This document shows positions 30,061 to 42,938 of a DNA stretch of 43,702 nt, one piece after another; positions within the stretch are counted from its first letter, which is position 1; each line of letters starts with the position of its first letter. The position numbers and the translations under genes are program-made. Source of the DNA: Acrasis kona (lineage: Eukaryota > Heterolobosea > Eutetramitea > Acrasida > Acrasidae). The notes beneath the pieces are model-generated. The model saw only the letters and a list, made by a program, of their open reading frames with translations. It was not told the origin of the DNA and ran no database searches. The stretch lies in assembly GCA_026419775.2 (NCBI GenBank), contig JAOPGA020000974.1, positions 1-43,702 of the forward strand. Direction: 5' to 3'.

Positions 30061-32904
30061 ATGAACACAAATAAAGTCAATATTAACCTCATACTGGTGA
30101 TTATAATATCATGCTTACAGAGTTGGGTCCTATCTCAACAAACAATCAGAACTCTGGCAGGAACAAGTTTTGGTTTCAGCGGCGACGAAGGCCCCGCTGC
30201 CCAGGCACAGTTCAACGGTGTTAGAAAAGGAGCCCTTGATGCTGCAGGAAATCGTCTCTTCATTACTGACTATAACAACAATCGCATCAGAGTTATCGAT
30301 CTAGGCACAGAAATAATTGATACATTCGCAGGGAATGGACAATCATCCAACAACGGAGACAACGGTCTTGCATTAAACGCCGGAATTTCATCCCCGACTG
30401 CAATCACCTTTGATCCGACCACCAGAGTCCTCTACATTTCTTCTTTTAACGGTAACATGATTAGAGCGATCGACACAAACACCAATATTATAACTACACT
30501 TGTGGGAACAGGCCAACCAGATTTCTCTGGCGATAATGGACCAGCAGCAAGTGCGACAGTCAATAATCCCTCAGGACTTGCGGTAGACACCATCGCTGGT
30601 GTATTATACTTTGCTGACAGAGGCAACAACAGAATAAGGGCAGTCAATCTTAATTCAATGATCATCACTACAGTTTGTGGAAGCGATGAAGCAGCAAGCA
30701 ATGGTGATAACATACCTGCTGTGGAAGCTTCCTTGAATTTACCTGCCGGTTTGTTCGTTCATTCACCATCCAGAACATTATACGTCAGTGAATACCAAGC
30801 ACAAGTAGTTAGAACTATTAATTTAGTAACTGGAATCATCAGAAGATTTGCAGGAACTGTTGATGATGGCGGATCGCAAGATAACAAAGGAGATGGAGGA
30901 GATCCTCTTAACGCAAAAATCAATGGACCGTTTGATGTTGCCACTGACCCTAGTGGTATCATGGTGTACGTTGCAGCCATTGCAGCGAACAATGTTCGTG
31001 TTATAAATACCTTTACCAATGTGATCTCGACATTTGCGGGTAATGGTGAGGGTGAGGGTTCTTCAAATGGTGATGGAGGGGATCCAGTCAATGCAGTAAT
31101 ACCAAGACCTGCTGGTATAGTTGTAGATACTAGCCGAGCATTTATTTACCAGGTTGGTGATGGTTCGCGCGTCAGAATAGTAGAAAATATACCCATATTC
31201 GTACCTCCAACTCCTACTCCCACTCCCGCGCCAACTGAGACGCCCACAAAGACACCTATTGAAACTCCTGCTCCTACGGAAGTATCAACTGAGACACCCA
31301 CTGAAACTCCAATAGAAACAGAAACCTCAGTACCTGCACCAGAGACGGAAACACCTACGCCCACACCAACTCTTCCTTCTGATATCGAGACTGCAACTCC
31401 CGCACCTATATCAGCAGAAACAGAAGCTCCAACACCAACGCCCACAGTAGAATCACAGATCACAACAATACTTCCGGAAGTAACTGCAACTCTACCAATA
31501 ATGCCAGATACAACCCAGATATTAATCACTCAGGCCCCGATCACAACAATATCACCCATCATTACTCTACCACCCATCATCACCCTACCTCCAATCATCA
31601 CCCTACCTCCAATCATCACCCTTCCACCGATTATCACCAAGCAACCTGCTACTTCTTTACCTCCGGTGACAACTTCTTCACCTCCGGAGGAACAAACCAC
31701 AAACACTCCTTCTACTATGTCTCCTTCCTCTACAAACGTGCCATCTACCAGTGCAACTACAAGATCACCTTCATCTACCACAAGAGCTCCTGGTACTCTT
31801 CCAGTGACGATATCTTCTGCACCCACCACAACTTCTTCACCAACAAATACCAATTCGTCTCCATCCACTTCATCACCTTCCTCAACAAACGCGCCACCTA
31901 CTAGCGTAACTACAAGATCACCTTCATCTACCACAAGAGCTCCAGTATCGACATCTCGTGCTCCTATGACAATCACTTCTAATCCAACTAATGCACCCAC
32001 CACTACTACTACTATTCCATCCACTTCATCGCCTTCCTCAACAAACGCACCACCTACAAGTGTAACTACAAGATCACCTGAAACTACCACGATAGCACCA
32101 GGTACTCTTCCATCGACGACATCTTCTTCCCCTGTGTCAATCACTTCCGCCCCAGCAACTACTCGCGCTCCTACAAACACTTGTCCACCTTGTCCTTGTG
32201 GTGTTGTTGCTCGTTCTGGATTAAAACTTAGAAGAGATTCAAATGGGGGCTGCCCAGTGTGTGTGACGTGTCAATCTCCAACTTCTTCTTCTTCAGCCCC
32301 AACTACAACGGCTGTACCAACAACTTGTCCACCATGCCCATGCGGAATCGAAGATGCCAACTTATCCGGCGATAATAATGCATCACCAGTCAGAAGACAA
32401 AGACGTAATGGTGATAACTGCCCAGTATGCAAGGTTTGCCCAACAACTGCTGCCCCAACCACTACTACTCCACCAGTTCAAGTAACCACCACTGCTGCTC
32501 CATCTACCTGCCCACCATGCCCATGTGGAATCGAAAATGCCAACCTCTCAGGCGATAATAATGCTTCTCCTGCAAGAAGACAAAGACGCAACGGTGATAA
32601 CTGCCCAGTATGCAAGGTTTGCCCAACTACTGATGTACCAACTACATCTTTACCAGTACAAGCAACTCAACCATCAACCAAAGCCCCGACTACCTCTTCT
32701 CTCCCTATAACTGTTACTCCAACCACTACTACAGCTAAACCAATAGGAAGTACAACAAATACACCGGGTGCTTTCATCACAAGAGCTCCTGTGCAGAATG
32801 AGTCAGGTGATGACAACTCAAGAGAAGTAAGTGAAGGCAATCAGTCTACCTACAATACTAGCATTCTAGTTGTAGCAATGATTATCATCTACTTTGCACT
32901 ATAA
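30061..32904 (+). CDS. Surface protein: NHL repeats, mucin-like stalk, Cys modules, C-terminal anchor (947 aa)
   Basis: Signal peptide at residues 1-25 (NLILVIIISCLQSW). Residues 27-380 form about six NHL-type beta-propeller blades, each with IITT(L/V)xG, a GDxG(P/L)A loop and NNRIR(V/A). Residues 385-705 are Thr/Ser/Pro-rich like a heavily O-glycosylated mucin stalk, with an 18-base tandem repeat encoding PPIITL. Three Cys modules follow (about 708, 754, 816), each CPPCPCG ... CPVCxxC, reminiscent of antistasin-like folds. Modules two and three enclose a dibasic RRQRR, a possible processing site. The last 16 residues are hydrophobic after a small-residue region, fitting GPI attachment or a membrane anchor. 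A role in adhesion or substrate sensing is inference. Intronless. Confidence 0.85.
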   Translation: MNTNKVNINLILVIIISCLQSWVLSQQTIRTLAGTSFGFSGDEGPAAQAQFNGVRKGALDAAGNRLFITDYNNNRIRVIDLGTEIIDTFAGNGQSSNNGDNGLALNAGISSPTAITFDPTTRVLYISSFNGNMIRAIDTNTNIITTLVGTGQPDFSGDNGPAASATVNNPSGLAVDTIAGVLYFADRGNNRIRAVNLNSMIITTVCGSDEAASNGDNIPAVEASLNLPAGLFVHSPSRTLYVSEYQAQVVRTINLVTGIIRRFAGTVDDGGSQDNKGDGGDPLNAKINGPFDVATDPSGIMVYVAAIAANNVRVINTFTNVISTFAGNGEGEGSSNGDGGDPVNAVIPRPAGIVVDTSRAFIYQVGDGSRVRIVENIPIFVPPTPTPTPAPTETPTKTPIETPAPTEVSTETPTETPIETETSVPAPETETPTPTPTLPSDIETATPAPISAETEAPTPTPTVESQITTILPEVTATLPIMPDTTQILITQAPITTISPIITLPPIITLPPIITLPPIITLPPIITKQPATSLPPVTTSSPPEEQTTNTPSTMSPSSTNVPSTSATTRSPSSTTRAPGTLPVTISSAPTTTSSPTNTNSSPSTSSPSSTNAPPTSVTTRSPSSTTRAPVSTSRAPMTITSNPTNAPTTTTTIPSTSSPSSTNAPPTSVTTRSPETTTIAPGTLPSTTSSSPVSITSAPATTRAPTNTCPPCPCGVVARSGLKLRRDSNGGCPVCVTCQSPTSSSSAPTTTAVPTTCPPCPCGIEDANLSGDNNASPVRRQRRNGDNCPVCKVCPTTAAPTTTTPPVQVTTTAAPSTCPPCPCGIENANLSGDNNASPARRQRRNGDNCPVCKVCPTTDVPTTSLPVQATQPSTKAPTTSSLPITVTPTTTTAKPIGSTTNTPGAFITRAPVQNESGDDNSREVSEGNQSTYNTSILVVAMIIIYFAL
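31555..31641 (+). repeat. Tandem 18-bp repeat in the mucin-like region
   Basis: Roughly four and a half imperfect copies of an 18-base unit (CCAATCATCACCCTACCT), two of them adjacent and identical, encode repeats of PPIITL. A site likely to vary in copy number between strains. Confidence 0.85.
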
Positions 32905-33219
32905 ATATATGTTGTACTATTGACAATAAAATAGTCTGTTTGTATAACTGTTTTACAATTTGTTTTCTGGACTCTCGTTTAATATTTAGCTGTGAGCTTA
33001 TTTTATAATTTTTCGCTGTAAATTCTTTTTTATATGAAGTCCTTATTTGTTTCAGGCAATGTCGCAAAAGAAGTGTGTTCATGATTTTGACAAAATATTG
33101 TAACCTAGAACGTTTACAAGACCAGTTTACTAACCAAACATAAACGATTGAGCCACAGCTGCTGTTGTGATTGTTGAAAAGTTTTGATTTTATATCTGGC
33201 ATATATTGCAGCATGAGTT
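32905..33219. other. Intergenic region between NHL and armadillo genes
   Basis: About 315 AT-rich bases. AATAAAATAG at 32926-32935 is a likely polyadenylation signal for the NHL gene. No other feature seen. Confidence 0.45.
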
Positions 33220-34404
33220 ATGAATTACGGAGATCTTTTATCACAGTTACAGAAATCATCTCTTCATAATCCATCGCACATTAACCAGTCGCTACAAGTA
33301 TTCATACAAAACAACGAAGATCCTCGAAAGTCGCCAAATCTACGATCGAAAGGAAGGGACAATATGAGCGACATTTGCCAAATTCTTATCATTTATAACA
33401 AGAACCCTCAAATTATATTAAGCACGCTAAAGGTGGTCAAAATACTTTCACGAAAAGTAAGTTCTACTTGGCAAAAATAATGGTTAAACACATCAGCAAG
33501 AAAATAGAACTCTAATCGATCCAAGTATAGTGGGGCTAATTTCTGATTCGATGGTCAATTATCATCAGGATGTATATATCGCCAGGGAAAGTGCGAATGG
33601 TTTGAACTAATTATTGCTCCCACCTAAACATTACGTAGCCATTCTAAATATTTGTTTTGATAAGGACAATGTAAATAAGGTTGTTAAAGCTGGGTGCATA
33701 GAAACAATGTTAACATTTGTTTCAGAGTCCAACGACTACAAACTGCTAGCTGCTTGTGCTGGGGCTATACAAAGTATATGTTTTGTCAAAGAGGGGAAAC
33801 AATGTATAAAACAATCAAACGGAGCTAAGCACCTTATCGGTCTCCTGACATGCGCTGACGCTACTGTTCGAAGCAGAGCCATCGGTGCATTGCACAATCT
33901 TAGTAGCGATCTTCAAGTAGTAATACAGTTAAGAGACCATGGTGCTATTCCAGATCTCATTTCGCTTTTAAAGTAAGTCACATTTCTAAAATGTTTGCTA
34001 ATTGTGGACAGGGACTCAAACATACTAATTGTAGCTGCAGCTGCTGGATGCCTGCAGAACATTTCAAGAGAGGACCAATCCAGACAAACTATACAGTCTT
34101 GCGGAGGCGTCCAGCCGTTGATAGAACTTTTATTTGTTGACTACTTTCATGCTCAGTCAAGTGCGGCAGCAGCACTTTTGAACGTAATTAAACACTCACT
34201 TGCAGTCATTCACACATGTATTAGATTTTAGGGCCTGGGTTAGGACCAGAGTCTGCCGATAATCCTCTAAGAGTTGCACTTAAGAAGGTTCTGAGCTTAT
34301 CAATATTTGTTGGACAGGTCAATGATGTAATCTCCCTGACCGATGAACTTTGCGAGCAAGATTACAATTATGATCTCACTGACGTTCCCCAACATTCTGA
34401 TTAA
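33220..34404 (+). CDS. Armadillo-repeat protein, five exons, 341 aa
   Basis: Introns at 33457-33496, 33600-33638, 33973-34011 and 34184-34224 (39-41 nt) give one continuous frame. The second starts with GTTTGA, an unusual donor, but removing it restores a textbook ARM repeat (ARESANAILNICFDKDNVNKVV) in which the genomic frame would otherwise stop. Later repeats read GAIQSICFV, AIGALHNLSSD, AAAGCLQNISRED and SAAAALLN, with G-rich loops between helices. It probably acts as a scaffold. Outgroup families include importin-alpha/beta-catenin-like and ciliary ARM proteins; I cannot place it further. The final exon has a short acidic end. Confidence 0.8.
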
Positions 34405-34447
34405 ACAAATTTATTATTCATACACAATCATTGTCTTCAAACAAATT

Positions 34448-35656
<1,209 letters not shown>

Positions 35657-35834
35657 TTTCAATTCTCCAACAACCAAAGTTCCTCCTCTCCTGTACTGTC
35701 AGATTATTTTCTGATTGTTTTGATTCGAGAAGACAATAAGTTTACAACAAGAAAAAAGGTTAATGACGTTTGACGATAGTTTGATTGATGGGATGCAGGA
35801 ATCTTGCAATATAAAACTTGACAAACATGGTATT

Positions 35835-38723
35835 TTATTCATAATTTGGCTGGTCGCTTCTATTTGAGCTGCTGCTAGACGCTCTATCGTTATTATTCTC
35901 ATTAGACATCCTAACTCCCTGCATAACGCTCTGTGCAGCACTTTGCCTCGGGCTGTAATTTTTGCCAGAGCTTATAGCTCCCTGCCTCACAGATGTGCTT
36001 GTTTTGTATTTGGCCTTTTGTAACTTGATCGCAAAGATGCTCATTCCACCAGAGAATACTTTCTTTTCCTTCCTTAGGTCTCTTAGCGATTGATAGAACT
36101 TTTCTTCCTTTTCATCCGACATGTCACCATGCTCTTCTCCTATTTGGCTCTGGCGTTGTTGTATTGTATTCTCCCTATCTACGGCCTTTTTATTCTTGCG
36201 TTCTAGCCTGTATGCGTCTGCGCTTGTAGGTCTGACGCCCTCCTTGGCAAGAGATTCATCTATACTCTTCCATACGTTATCTATTAGAATCTTATCGTAT
36301 TCTCTGATTACTGCCAATAGATGATGGTCTTCGTGATCAGCCAACATTTGATCCCCACAATTAAAATCTATGATATTGAACATGTGATATATTTTAACTT
36401 TTAAATCAATATCTTTTTTAGAGACCATCATTCCAGCCAATTCTACCATCTCTTTACCATTTTCAGAAGCATCACTCGTCTCAGAGTCGTGGTTAGAAGC
36501 ACCTGATTCGGTCCTATCTGAGTGAGTGCTATTCGCATCCAGATCATCGTTATCGGATGTCCTCCATAAATCGACCAAGAATTTACCACTATTCCTTTTG
36601 GTTTTTGTGCTCTCCCAAACTCTAATGTCCTCAACTACTGTTTTATTACCAGACATCATATCAATCAAACAGCTCATTGTTTGTAGTTTGATCCAATTGG
36701 ATCCCTGTTCAAGAGTTGACATGATATAGAATATACCATCATTCGCTAGAAACACCTTTTCATTATGTTTATTTCCGACTACGCAACACCAAAAACAGTG
36801 GATAATAATGAACAAGAAATCATCGAAACCAGATATGTAGGCATTATTGGACAAGAGCGAAATGAGTTTTTCTACCCCACCGCATTCTCCGAATACTTTT
36901 TGCTGGGCAACATCATTGCCACACATGGAGCTAACTACTTGGAGGGAGTCTCTTCTACAATTAATTGGAAAGCCAACATCTACTGCCATTTCTAGCATAA
37001 CGCGAATAGTGTCCTCTTTTGACAAATCTTTGGTGCCAATATCACTAGTGGAGGAATTCATTAACACACTTAATGCAGCGGAGAATAGAGATTCATCCCT
37101 CACAACTTTTGCAAATTGCAGACATGTCTGGGAACCGTGACATTTACTGAACTCCTCTGGTACCCTCGTGCTTATCACGAATAGAATTTTTAATGCCAGC
37201 AGTTGTAATTCGGTCCTTTGATTATGAGACCACTTTAAAAAAACAGGAGATGGAGATTGTATTTGGTCGTCTATATAATTTAACAAGACATCAACAAATC
37301 CATGCTCAATCATTTTCGTTAAACACTGGTCAGAGAATGTAAGTATGTACAATAGATTCCAGGTTAGCTTTTTGAGCTCAAAGTCTTGTTCAGACGTCGT
37401 CTGCACATAGCTCCTTGAATCTAAATGATGTAACTCCACTACAATGGAAATGTAGCATAACATGTCCAAATAGCCGGTGGACTCGAACAGGGCTTGGTTA
37501 GCATCTTGCTGAGCAATATAGGATGAGATAATTATCAAATCATTTCTCATCTCCTTATCTTGATCTCTGTAACCTCCTTCTACAATACTCTTCACACATT
37601 TGTATAGCACCGATACAGCGTGTGCTTCTCCTAGTATGTTTCTGGATGATGGATAAATCTCCAGCACGTTCCATAAAGTATTGACGCAGCTAAAGAATAC
37701 CTGACTTTTAAAGCTCGACGTGTCTAGTATTTGAATGAGTTTACCCAAACCTCCTTTGTGAGTAAACTCTTCAGCACACATGTTAAACACTGAAAAGGAA
37801 GAGGCTACTTCCACTACAGAGATTAACATCTCGTTGTCTTCTCCTACTCTACCGACAAGATTGTTAAGTTCTGTTATAATGTCGTCCACGAGGGTCGATT
37901 CCGTAATGACATTTTGTAAAATAGTTTGGTCTGATTGTGTGTTGACTATATTATAAATGCACTATGATTATTAATTATATAGGTTGTTAGAATGCATACT
38001 TGGGCTGCTTTTGTTTTTACAGATTCAGTTTTACTGTATGGAAGTCTGAGAATTTTACCGACAATTTGAAATAAATCCTTGAGAGATTCAACTCTCCCCA
38101 AACTATCGGAACTTTTATGAATTTGTAATGGTTTCCCGCAGACATCAAGAATCAAGTTAAGGCACTCTATAAAACTATCTCTTTTGTTGTCTAGAATTTG
38201 TACAAAGCAATAGTTTAACACATCCAACAGGTCTTTTGTTTCGTTCATGTACTACAATGTTAATAATATTGAAAAGCAATCTTACAAATCCATAAATTCT
38301 ACTCTTCAATAGCTTTTTGATGGCGCTCTCGTGACGTTCGTGTTGATCTGATGAATGACGATCGGTGATTAACTTTAAAACTTTAGAAAATGGAATTTCT
38401 ACGTGCTCAGGGCTTTCTATATGACTATCAGTTTTATGGAAAGGAGGTAGCGGCTTTGCAGTCAACAGTGGTGGTTTTCCTTTTAAAGTAAACTTTTCTG
38501 ATATACTTTTGTTTGGTGATTGTGATCGATTGTCTCCTAGCGTTGTATATAACGTCTCCATTTGGTTTATTGTGTTTGCAAATTCCTGAGATTTGTGTAT
38601 CGGAGGAAAGCGAGTCCTGGTCTCATCTGCAGTTCTGGAAAGTCTAGAGTCATTCAAGTCTTGAGTACTTCGTAGAGTGGCTGATTTGGGTTTGGTTTCA
38701 GAGGATGCACCACCCCTCTTCAT
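35835..38723 (-). CDS. CFAP69: CFAP69 orthologue (flagellar armadillo-type protein), 938 aa
   Basis: Three exons: 38723-38286, 38251-38000 and 37961-35835, with introns of 34 and 38 nt. The length (938) almost equals animal CFAP69 (about 940). Recalled human segments align by eye: EMRNDLIIISSYIAQQ with QLRNDILVITTIIAQN, DFELKKL shared exactly, WSHNQRTELQLLAL with WSAAQHEELQLHAI, and FWCCVVG with IWCCILG. CFAP69 is needed for sperm-flagellum assembly and sits in the ciliary central apparatus in other species. The amino 110 residues are disordered and Ser-rich. The carboxyl end is charged and helical. Its presence argues for a flagellate stage or retained flagellar genes. The stop overlaps AATAAA. 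Confidence 0.85.
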
Positions 38724-38821
38724 TATAAATGTTGTAAAATGAACTCATGGCGCGAATTATTTTGTTTCTGCGAAGTCAACCCGAATCAAAACTGTTCACA
38801 CCCTTGTAACAAGATCAGAGT

Positions 38822-39949
38822 ATGTCAAAGCAAAGTGATTCTGCAACCACCCAACAAAAGTCCTCCACCCCAACCACCAATGGTGACAGCAAGAATAGAG
38901 AGGTGACAAAAGAGAGGAGACCACCCAGACGCGAACAAACAGAGGGACAAAGACCTAGAACACGCAGACACAGTGGAAATAGTGCACATCGCACCAACCC
39001 TACGGGCAAAATTCTATACATTGGACGTGTGTACTTGGACAAGCTCGACGAAGATCAAGCAAAGGACAAAAAGTACAATAATGAAAGAACAAAACTGTTT
39101 AAAGAAGTATTACAAAAGTATGGTGAGTTGGAAAAGCTTGAGACTTTCGATAATGAATCTTTCGCTTTCGCGCATTTCAAAGAACACGATGGCGCACAAG
39201 CAGCTTTAGACAATCTCGTAAAGAAGAGCGTGAGGTTACAACTCGTCGAGGAACTCAAGGCCAAGTTGGTTGATCAAAATCTACCAGAGATTGTTTGCCC
39301 ACCCATCTGGAAGTACAGGTTCGAGTGGACCAACAAGGACCCCTCGACTGGAAGAGCTTACAGCAACGGTGTCGACCAAGCGTCACCAAGCACACCTGTT
39401 GACGGAGAGGCCAAACCCAAAAAGCCAAGGAACCCAAAAAAAACAGAGAATGAAGATACCAATGGTCAACCACAACAACAAGTAGTATCGAAACATGTCA
39501 AGAAGGAGAGACCTTTGAAAAAGCAAACCACACAAGAAAATAAAGAAGTAGCACCACAAGCTGTCGAACCTGCACGGACCACACCTGCACCCGTACGCAA
39601 CCTACAAGCGGAGGCAGAGAGAGCACATTTAAGAAGAGAACAAGAATACTTGGAACATCAACGTTCATCCTTCATCAAGGAGATTGAGTATGAAACTGGA
39701 AGATACAAGGATCGTGACACAAGAATCAAAAGACTTGAAGGTGATTTTTTGGACGTCCAAAAGAAGGTTTCGGATTTACAAGAAAAGTTGAATAAGGAAG
39801 TTGCTTTGGGAAACAGTGCAAAGTCGCGCATGCAAGAGATGGCCGATGAGATCAAGCACACCCAACAACAAGAAGCAGTAGTACTTGATATGTTAAAGAA
39901 TGTAGAGGCATTTGCAGCAGCAGCTCTTCAACTGCAACAAAAACAATAA
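38822..39949 (+). CDS. RRM-like domain plus coiled coil, 375 aa
   Basis: A Ser/Thr/Arg-rich, basic first 60 residues precede an RNA-recognition-type fold at about 62-140: ILYIGRVYL (RNP2-like) and FAFAHFKEHDGAQAAL (RNP1-like), with LFKEVLQKYGELEKL as helix 1 between. A low-complexity Lys/Pro/Gln linker follows, then a long Glu/Lys coiled coil from about 265 to the end, finishing in Gln. The order RRM, linker, coil recalls DBHS (NONO/PSPC1-like) proteins, but with a single RRM this is only a resemblance. It starts 98 bases from the divergent CFAP69 start. Intronless. The stop is inside AATAAA. Confidence 0.72.
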   Translation: MSKQSDSATTQQKSSTPTTNGDSKNREVTKERRPPRREQTEGQRPRTRRHSGNSAHRTNPTGKILYIGRVYLDKLDEDQAKDKKYNNERTKLFKEVLQKYGELEKLETFDNESFAFAHFKEHDGAQAALDNLVKKSVRLQLVEELKAKLVDQNLPEIVCPPIWKYRFEWTNKDPSTGRAYSNGVDQASPSTPVDGEAKPKKPRNPKKTENEDTNGQPQQQVVSKHVKKERPLKKQTTQENKEVAPQAVEPARTTPAPVRNLQAEAERAHLRREQEYLEHQRSSFIKEIEYETGRYKDRDTRIKRLEGDFLDVQKKVSDLQEKLNKEVALGNSAKSRMQEMADEIKHTQQQEAVVLDMLKNVEAFAAAALQLQQKQ

Positions 39950-40244
39950 ATATTTATTTAAATGAAACATTTATGTTGTGCTTGTTTGTGTTGACTCTTT
40001 GTGACAGGTTGGTTCCATAGGGAAACAAAACACAGTCAGTAGTTTAAAAGTAAAATGTCTACTTTATTTTATGATAATGTCATACAATGTTTATTGAGGT
40101 TAATACAGAACAAGGGTATATAAAGTTACTGCTCAAATAGAAAGACCAATCATGATAAAATCCTAATCCATCATAACAAAATTCGAAGTCTATTTTTAGA
40201 CTTGAGCTCTAAGATCAGTAGCTCTTAATGTTTTGTTCATGAAC

Positions 40245-40736
40245 TCACCAATATAGTTTATGAAACCGTATTTTAGCAGCCTTGTCTTGCTCTTTCACTT
40301 GTGTGGGATGACTACCGGTCTCAAATGCTTGATATTCATTGTTGATGAATCTTATGTCCTCAGGAAGGTTGAATGTCGATAAGGGTTCACGCTCATAAAG
40401 TGATGGCTCCTCAAATCTTACTTTATACACTTGGGTGTGATGCAGTGCCCTCTTATCTTTCTTTAGTGTACAGTGTCTTTTTTTCGCAACGCGGTGCTGC
40501 ATGTCGCTGTCCACAACACTAAATCTTGAAACAACATTCCGTATTTTCTCTGATTTTTCCCTCCGTATACCTTCCTCAAGCAATTCTTCCATCGTTTCTT
40601 CTCTGATAGTAAATTGTCCAAAGTATGCTTGTTGTTGGTGCGCCTGTCGCTGGCATATTGATAACTGCTGGTCCTGCTCTATGGGAATCCATGGCTGTTT
40701 AATCCACGACCCATCATGATTGTATGGTTGTAGCAT
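40245..40736 (-). CDS. Unknown 163-aa protein
   Basis: ATG-initiated single-exon frame, Gln- and His-rich at the start (QAHQQQAYFGQ), with a charged helical middle (EELLEEGIRREKSEKIR) and a basic stretch (RVAKKRHCTLKKDKR). The stop TGA at 40245-40247 overlaps a GTGAGT that could be a donor; splicing to TTAG at about 40204 would also yield an immediate stop, so the end is the same either way. No membrane span or known motif. Family not recognised. Confidence 0.5.
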   Translation of the reverse strand: MLQPYNHDGSWIKQPWIPIEQDQQLSICQRQAHQQQAYFGQFTIREETMEELLEEGIRREKSEKIRNVVSRFSVVDSDMQHRVAKKRHCTLKKDKRALHHTQVYKVRFEEPSLYEREPLSTFNLPEDIRFINNEYQAFETGSHPTQVKEQDKAAKIRFHKLYW

Positions 40737-41292
40737 TTGAACTGTTTTCCTGTTTATTACTCATGTTCTGTCAGTAGAGGCTTTTATCAGATTTTGGATC
40801 TAAATATAATGAACCAAATTTAGTTCGATATTTATTATCTGACCTGCAGAAGGTGGTGACCTTTTGTTCTGATAGAGATAAAAATATCTTTAAAATGTGA
40901 TATCAGGAGCGGCTAAGAAGGTATAATTAACTTTTTTATTGATCGATTTTCATCTCGGCTTGTTCCCAATGGGTTTCCTGTAGAGAAAGATGGCCATATC
41001 TCAAATTGCTTTCTACACAAAGAACTCATTTCTCCACACCTATTAAGAGTATCGGTTTGCACTATTTCATTATGATGTGACCAATAATAACGAACTAACA
41101 ACAACATCAATTGTACTTTGATTAACAACATATTATATGTTCAATCCATATACGTCTTGACCACTCAAGGTGTTCTTGAGTTCTAATAATTCTTCATGTA
41201 CTTCCATTACACAGAGTAGGATTCCCGACATGCCTCCTGGTATTTTTACATTCACCCGGAAAAGATATAAAAGTTCAAAATAAAAAACAAAC
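40737..41292. other. Gene-poor 556-base region
   Basis: AT-rich stretch between the unknown minus-strand gene and the P450. It holds a weak 72-codon minus-strand frame (41131-40913, starting MLLIKVQLMLLL and ending IIPS) that could be a small protein but has no recognisable features. TATAAAAG (41268-41275) lies about 20 bases upstream of the P450 ATG and may be a core promoter element. Confidence 0.35.
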
Positions 41293-42916
41293 ATGATTGT
41301 GCTGTTGTACATTGCAGTATCGTTAGTTGTAAGTCGAATCTATACGACATTATTAATACTCTAGTTATCGTTATTATTATATGTGTGGTGGAGGAAAAGA
41401 CCTTATGACCATATTCCTGGTGTTACGCAACTAGGTCCTCTCACCTTCGTCAAGCTTCCATTTATAAACCAATACTGTATGTGTGAACACATCGATTTAT
41501 TAACTATTGAAAGTGGCTGGAAGTACGCCCCTGTCTTCACTTGATACAATATACGAACAGGGTATACCAAAAGATGGAGTAATGAGAGTAACAGCATGTG
41601 GTGTCACAAGAATATTTTTGTCAGATGCAGACGTCATTAAAGATGTCGCATTAGTGAGGGCAAAGCAATTCCCTAAACCTCCAGTTTATGATGTGTTGAA
41701 TTTATGGGGAGAGAACATTGTAAGCACTAACGATGACATTTGGAAAAAGCATCGTGTGGTGGCAGATCCCGCCTTTGCCGAGAATCACATGAACTATCTT
41801 GTTAGAGAGAGCGCACAAAGTGCGCAACTGTTGATGGATCGCTTGGAAAAAGCCAACAATTCAAGAAAAATAATTGACGCATCAACAGAAATGCAAGACG
41901 TCACACTTGACATCATCGGAAAGGTTGCATTCGGCTATGATCTTGGCATTTTCGCACCAAGAACAGCAGAGGCACCACACTCCATGACTTTCGAAGAAGC
42001 ACTCAAAATCACAACTACATTAGGTATCTTGGTTGGCGGAGTCCTTCCAACTTGGATGAAACCATTCTTCCCACACACCGTGCGTGCTCTAAAGGAGACC
42101 GAGGGTTACATGATGGAATTAATCAAGTGGAGGCTATCAAATTTAAGCGAGAACAAGTTCGACCTACTCAGTTTATTGGTGAGCAGTAACGCGGAGCAAA
42201 TCAAGGAGACGTCATTGTCCGACCAAGAGTTGGTTTCTGACATTTTCATCTTTTTGGTTGCAGGTCATGAGGTACGTTACATTATATTTTGTTGTTGTTT
42301 AACGTGATAGACGAGCGCAACCAGTCTTAATTGGCTATTATACGAACTAGCACTCAATCCACAAATACAACAAAAAATGTACGATGAAGTAAAACAAGTA
42401 TTAGGAGATTTATCAATTCAAGACATGAGCGTCGAGACATATGACAAGCTACAATACGTGAAGCATGCTGTCAACGAAACGTTGAGAAAACATCCACCGG
42501 TCAGTTTGGTACCAAAAAAGGCCAGAACGGACACAAAGGTTGGAAACTTCCACGTTCCAAAAGACACTGAAATCTACTTTGATGTATCTCATCTACACAT
42601 GATGGAAAAGTACTGGCCAGATGCCAAAACTTTCAAGCCGGAGAGATTCGACCCAAATTCCAGCGAATATCATAAAGTCAAAGCTTGCTCTTTTATACCT
42701 TTCAGTATTGGTCACAGAAAATGTATCGGATCGAAATTCAGTGAGATTGAAACTGCAATTATTATTGCTCAGTTTGTGTTGAACTACGAGTTTAGTTTGC
42801 CAAAGGACGACCCACGGATGAATACGAGCAAGGTCCTAAGCGGTGATATCGATACGGAAGAAGTTATAACAAGAAAACCACTTCACCTTAAAGTTGAATT
42901 CAAGAAGAGGAAATAA
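41293..42916 (+). CDS. Cytochrome P450, four exons, 503 aa
   Basis: Haem monooxygenase, probably anchored in the ER by its amino-terminal hydrophobic helix (MIVLLYIAVSLVV..LSLLLYVWW), encoded by a 36-nt first exon and the start of the second. Introns: 41329-41364, 41477-41513, 42272-42310. Canonical P450 parts: I-helix AGHETSAT (the Thr follows the third intron), ExxR as ETLR (Glu358, Arg361), PERFDPN, and the haem loop FSIGHRKCIG with axial Cys440. A short Pro-rich hinge (RPYDHIPGV) follows the anchor. Substrate and CYP family are not evident; the sequence resembles CYP3/CYP4-clan microsomal enzymes. The stop is in AATAAAT. Confidence 0.95.
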
Positions 42917-42938
42917 ATAATTTTTGAAAACGATCATT

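Noticed and set aside
31146-32180. Long Val/Gly-rich minus-strand frames
   Set aside because: They are the complement of the Thr/Ser/Pro-rich mucin-like repeats, an expected artefact of that composition.
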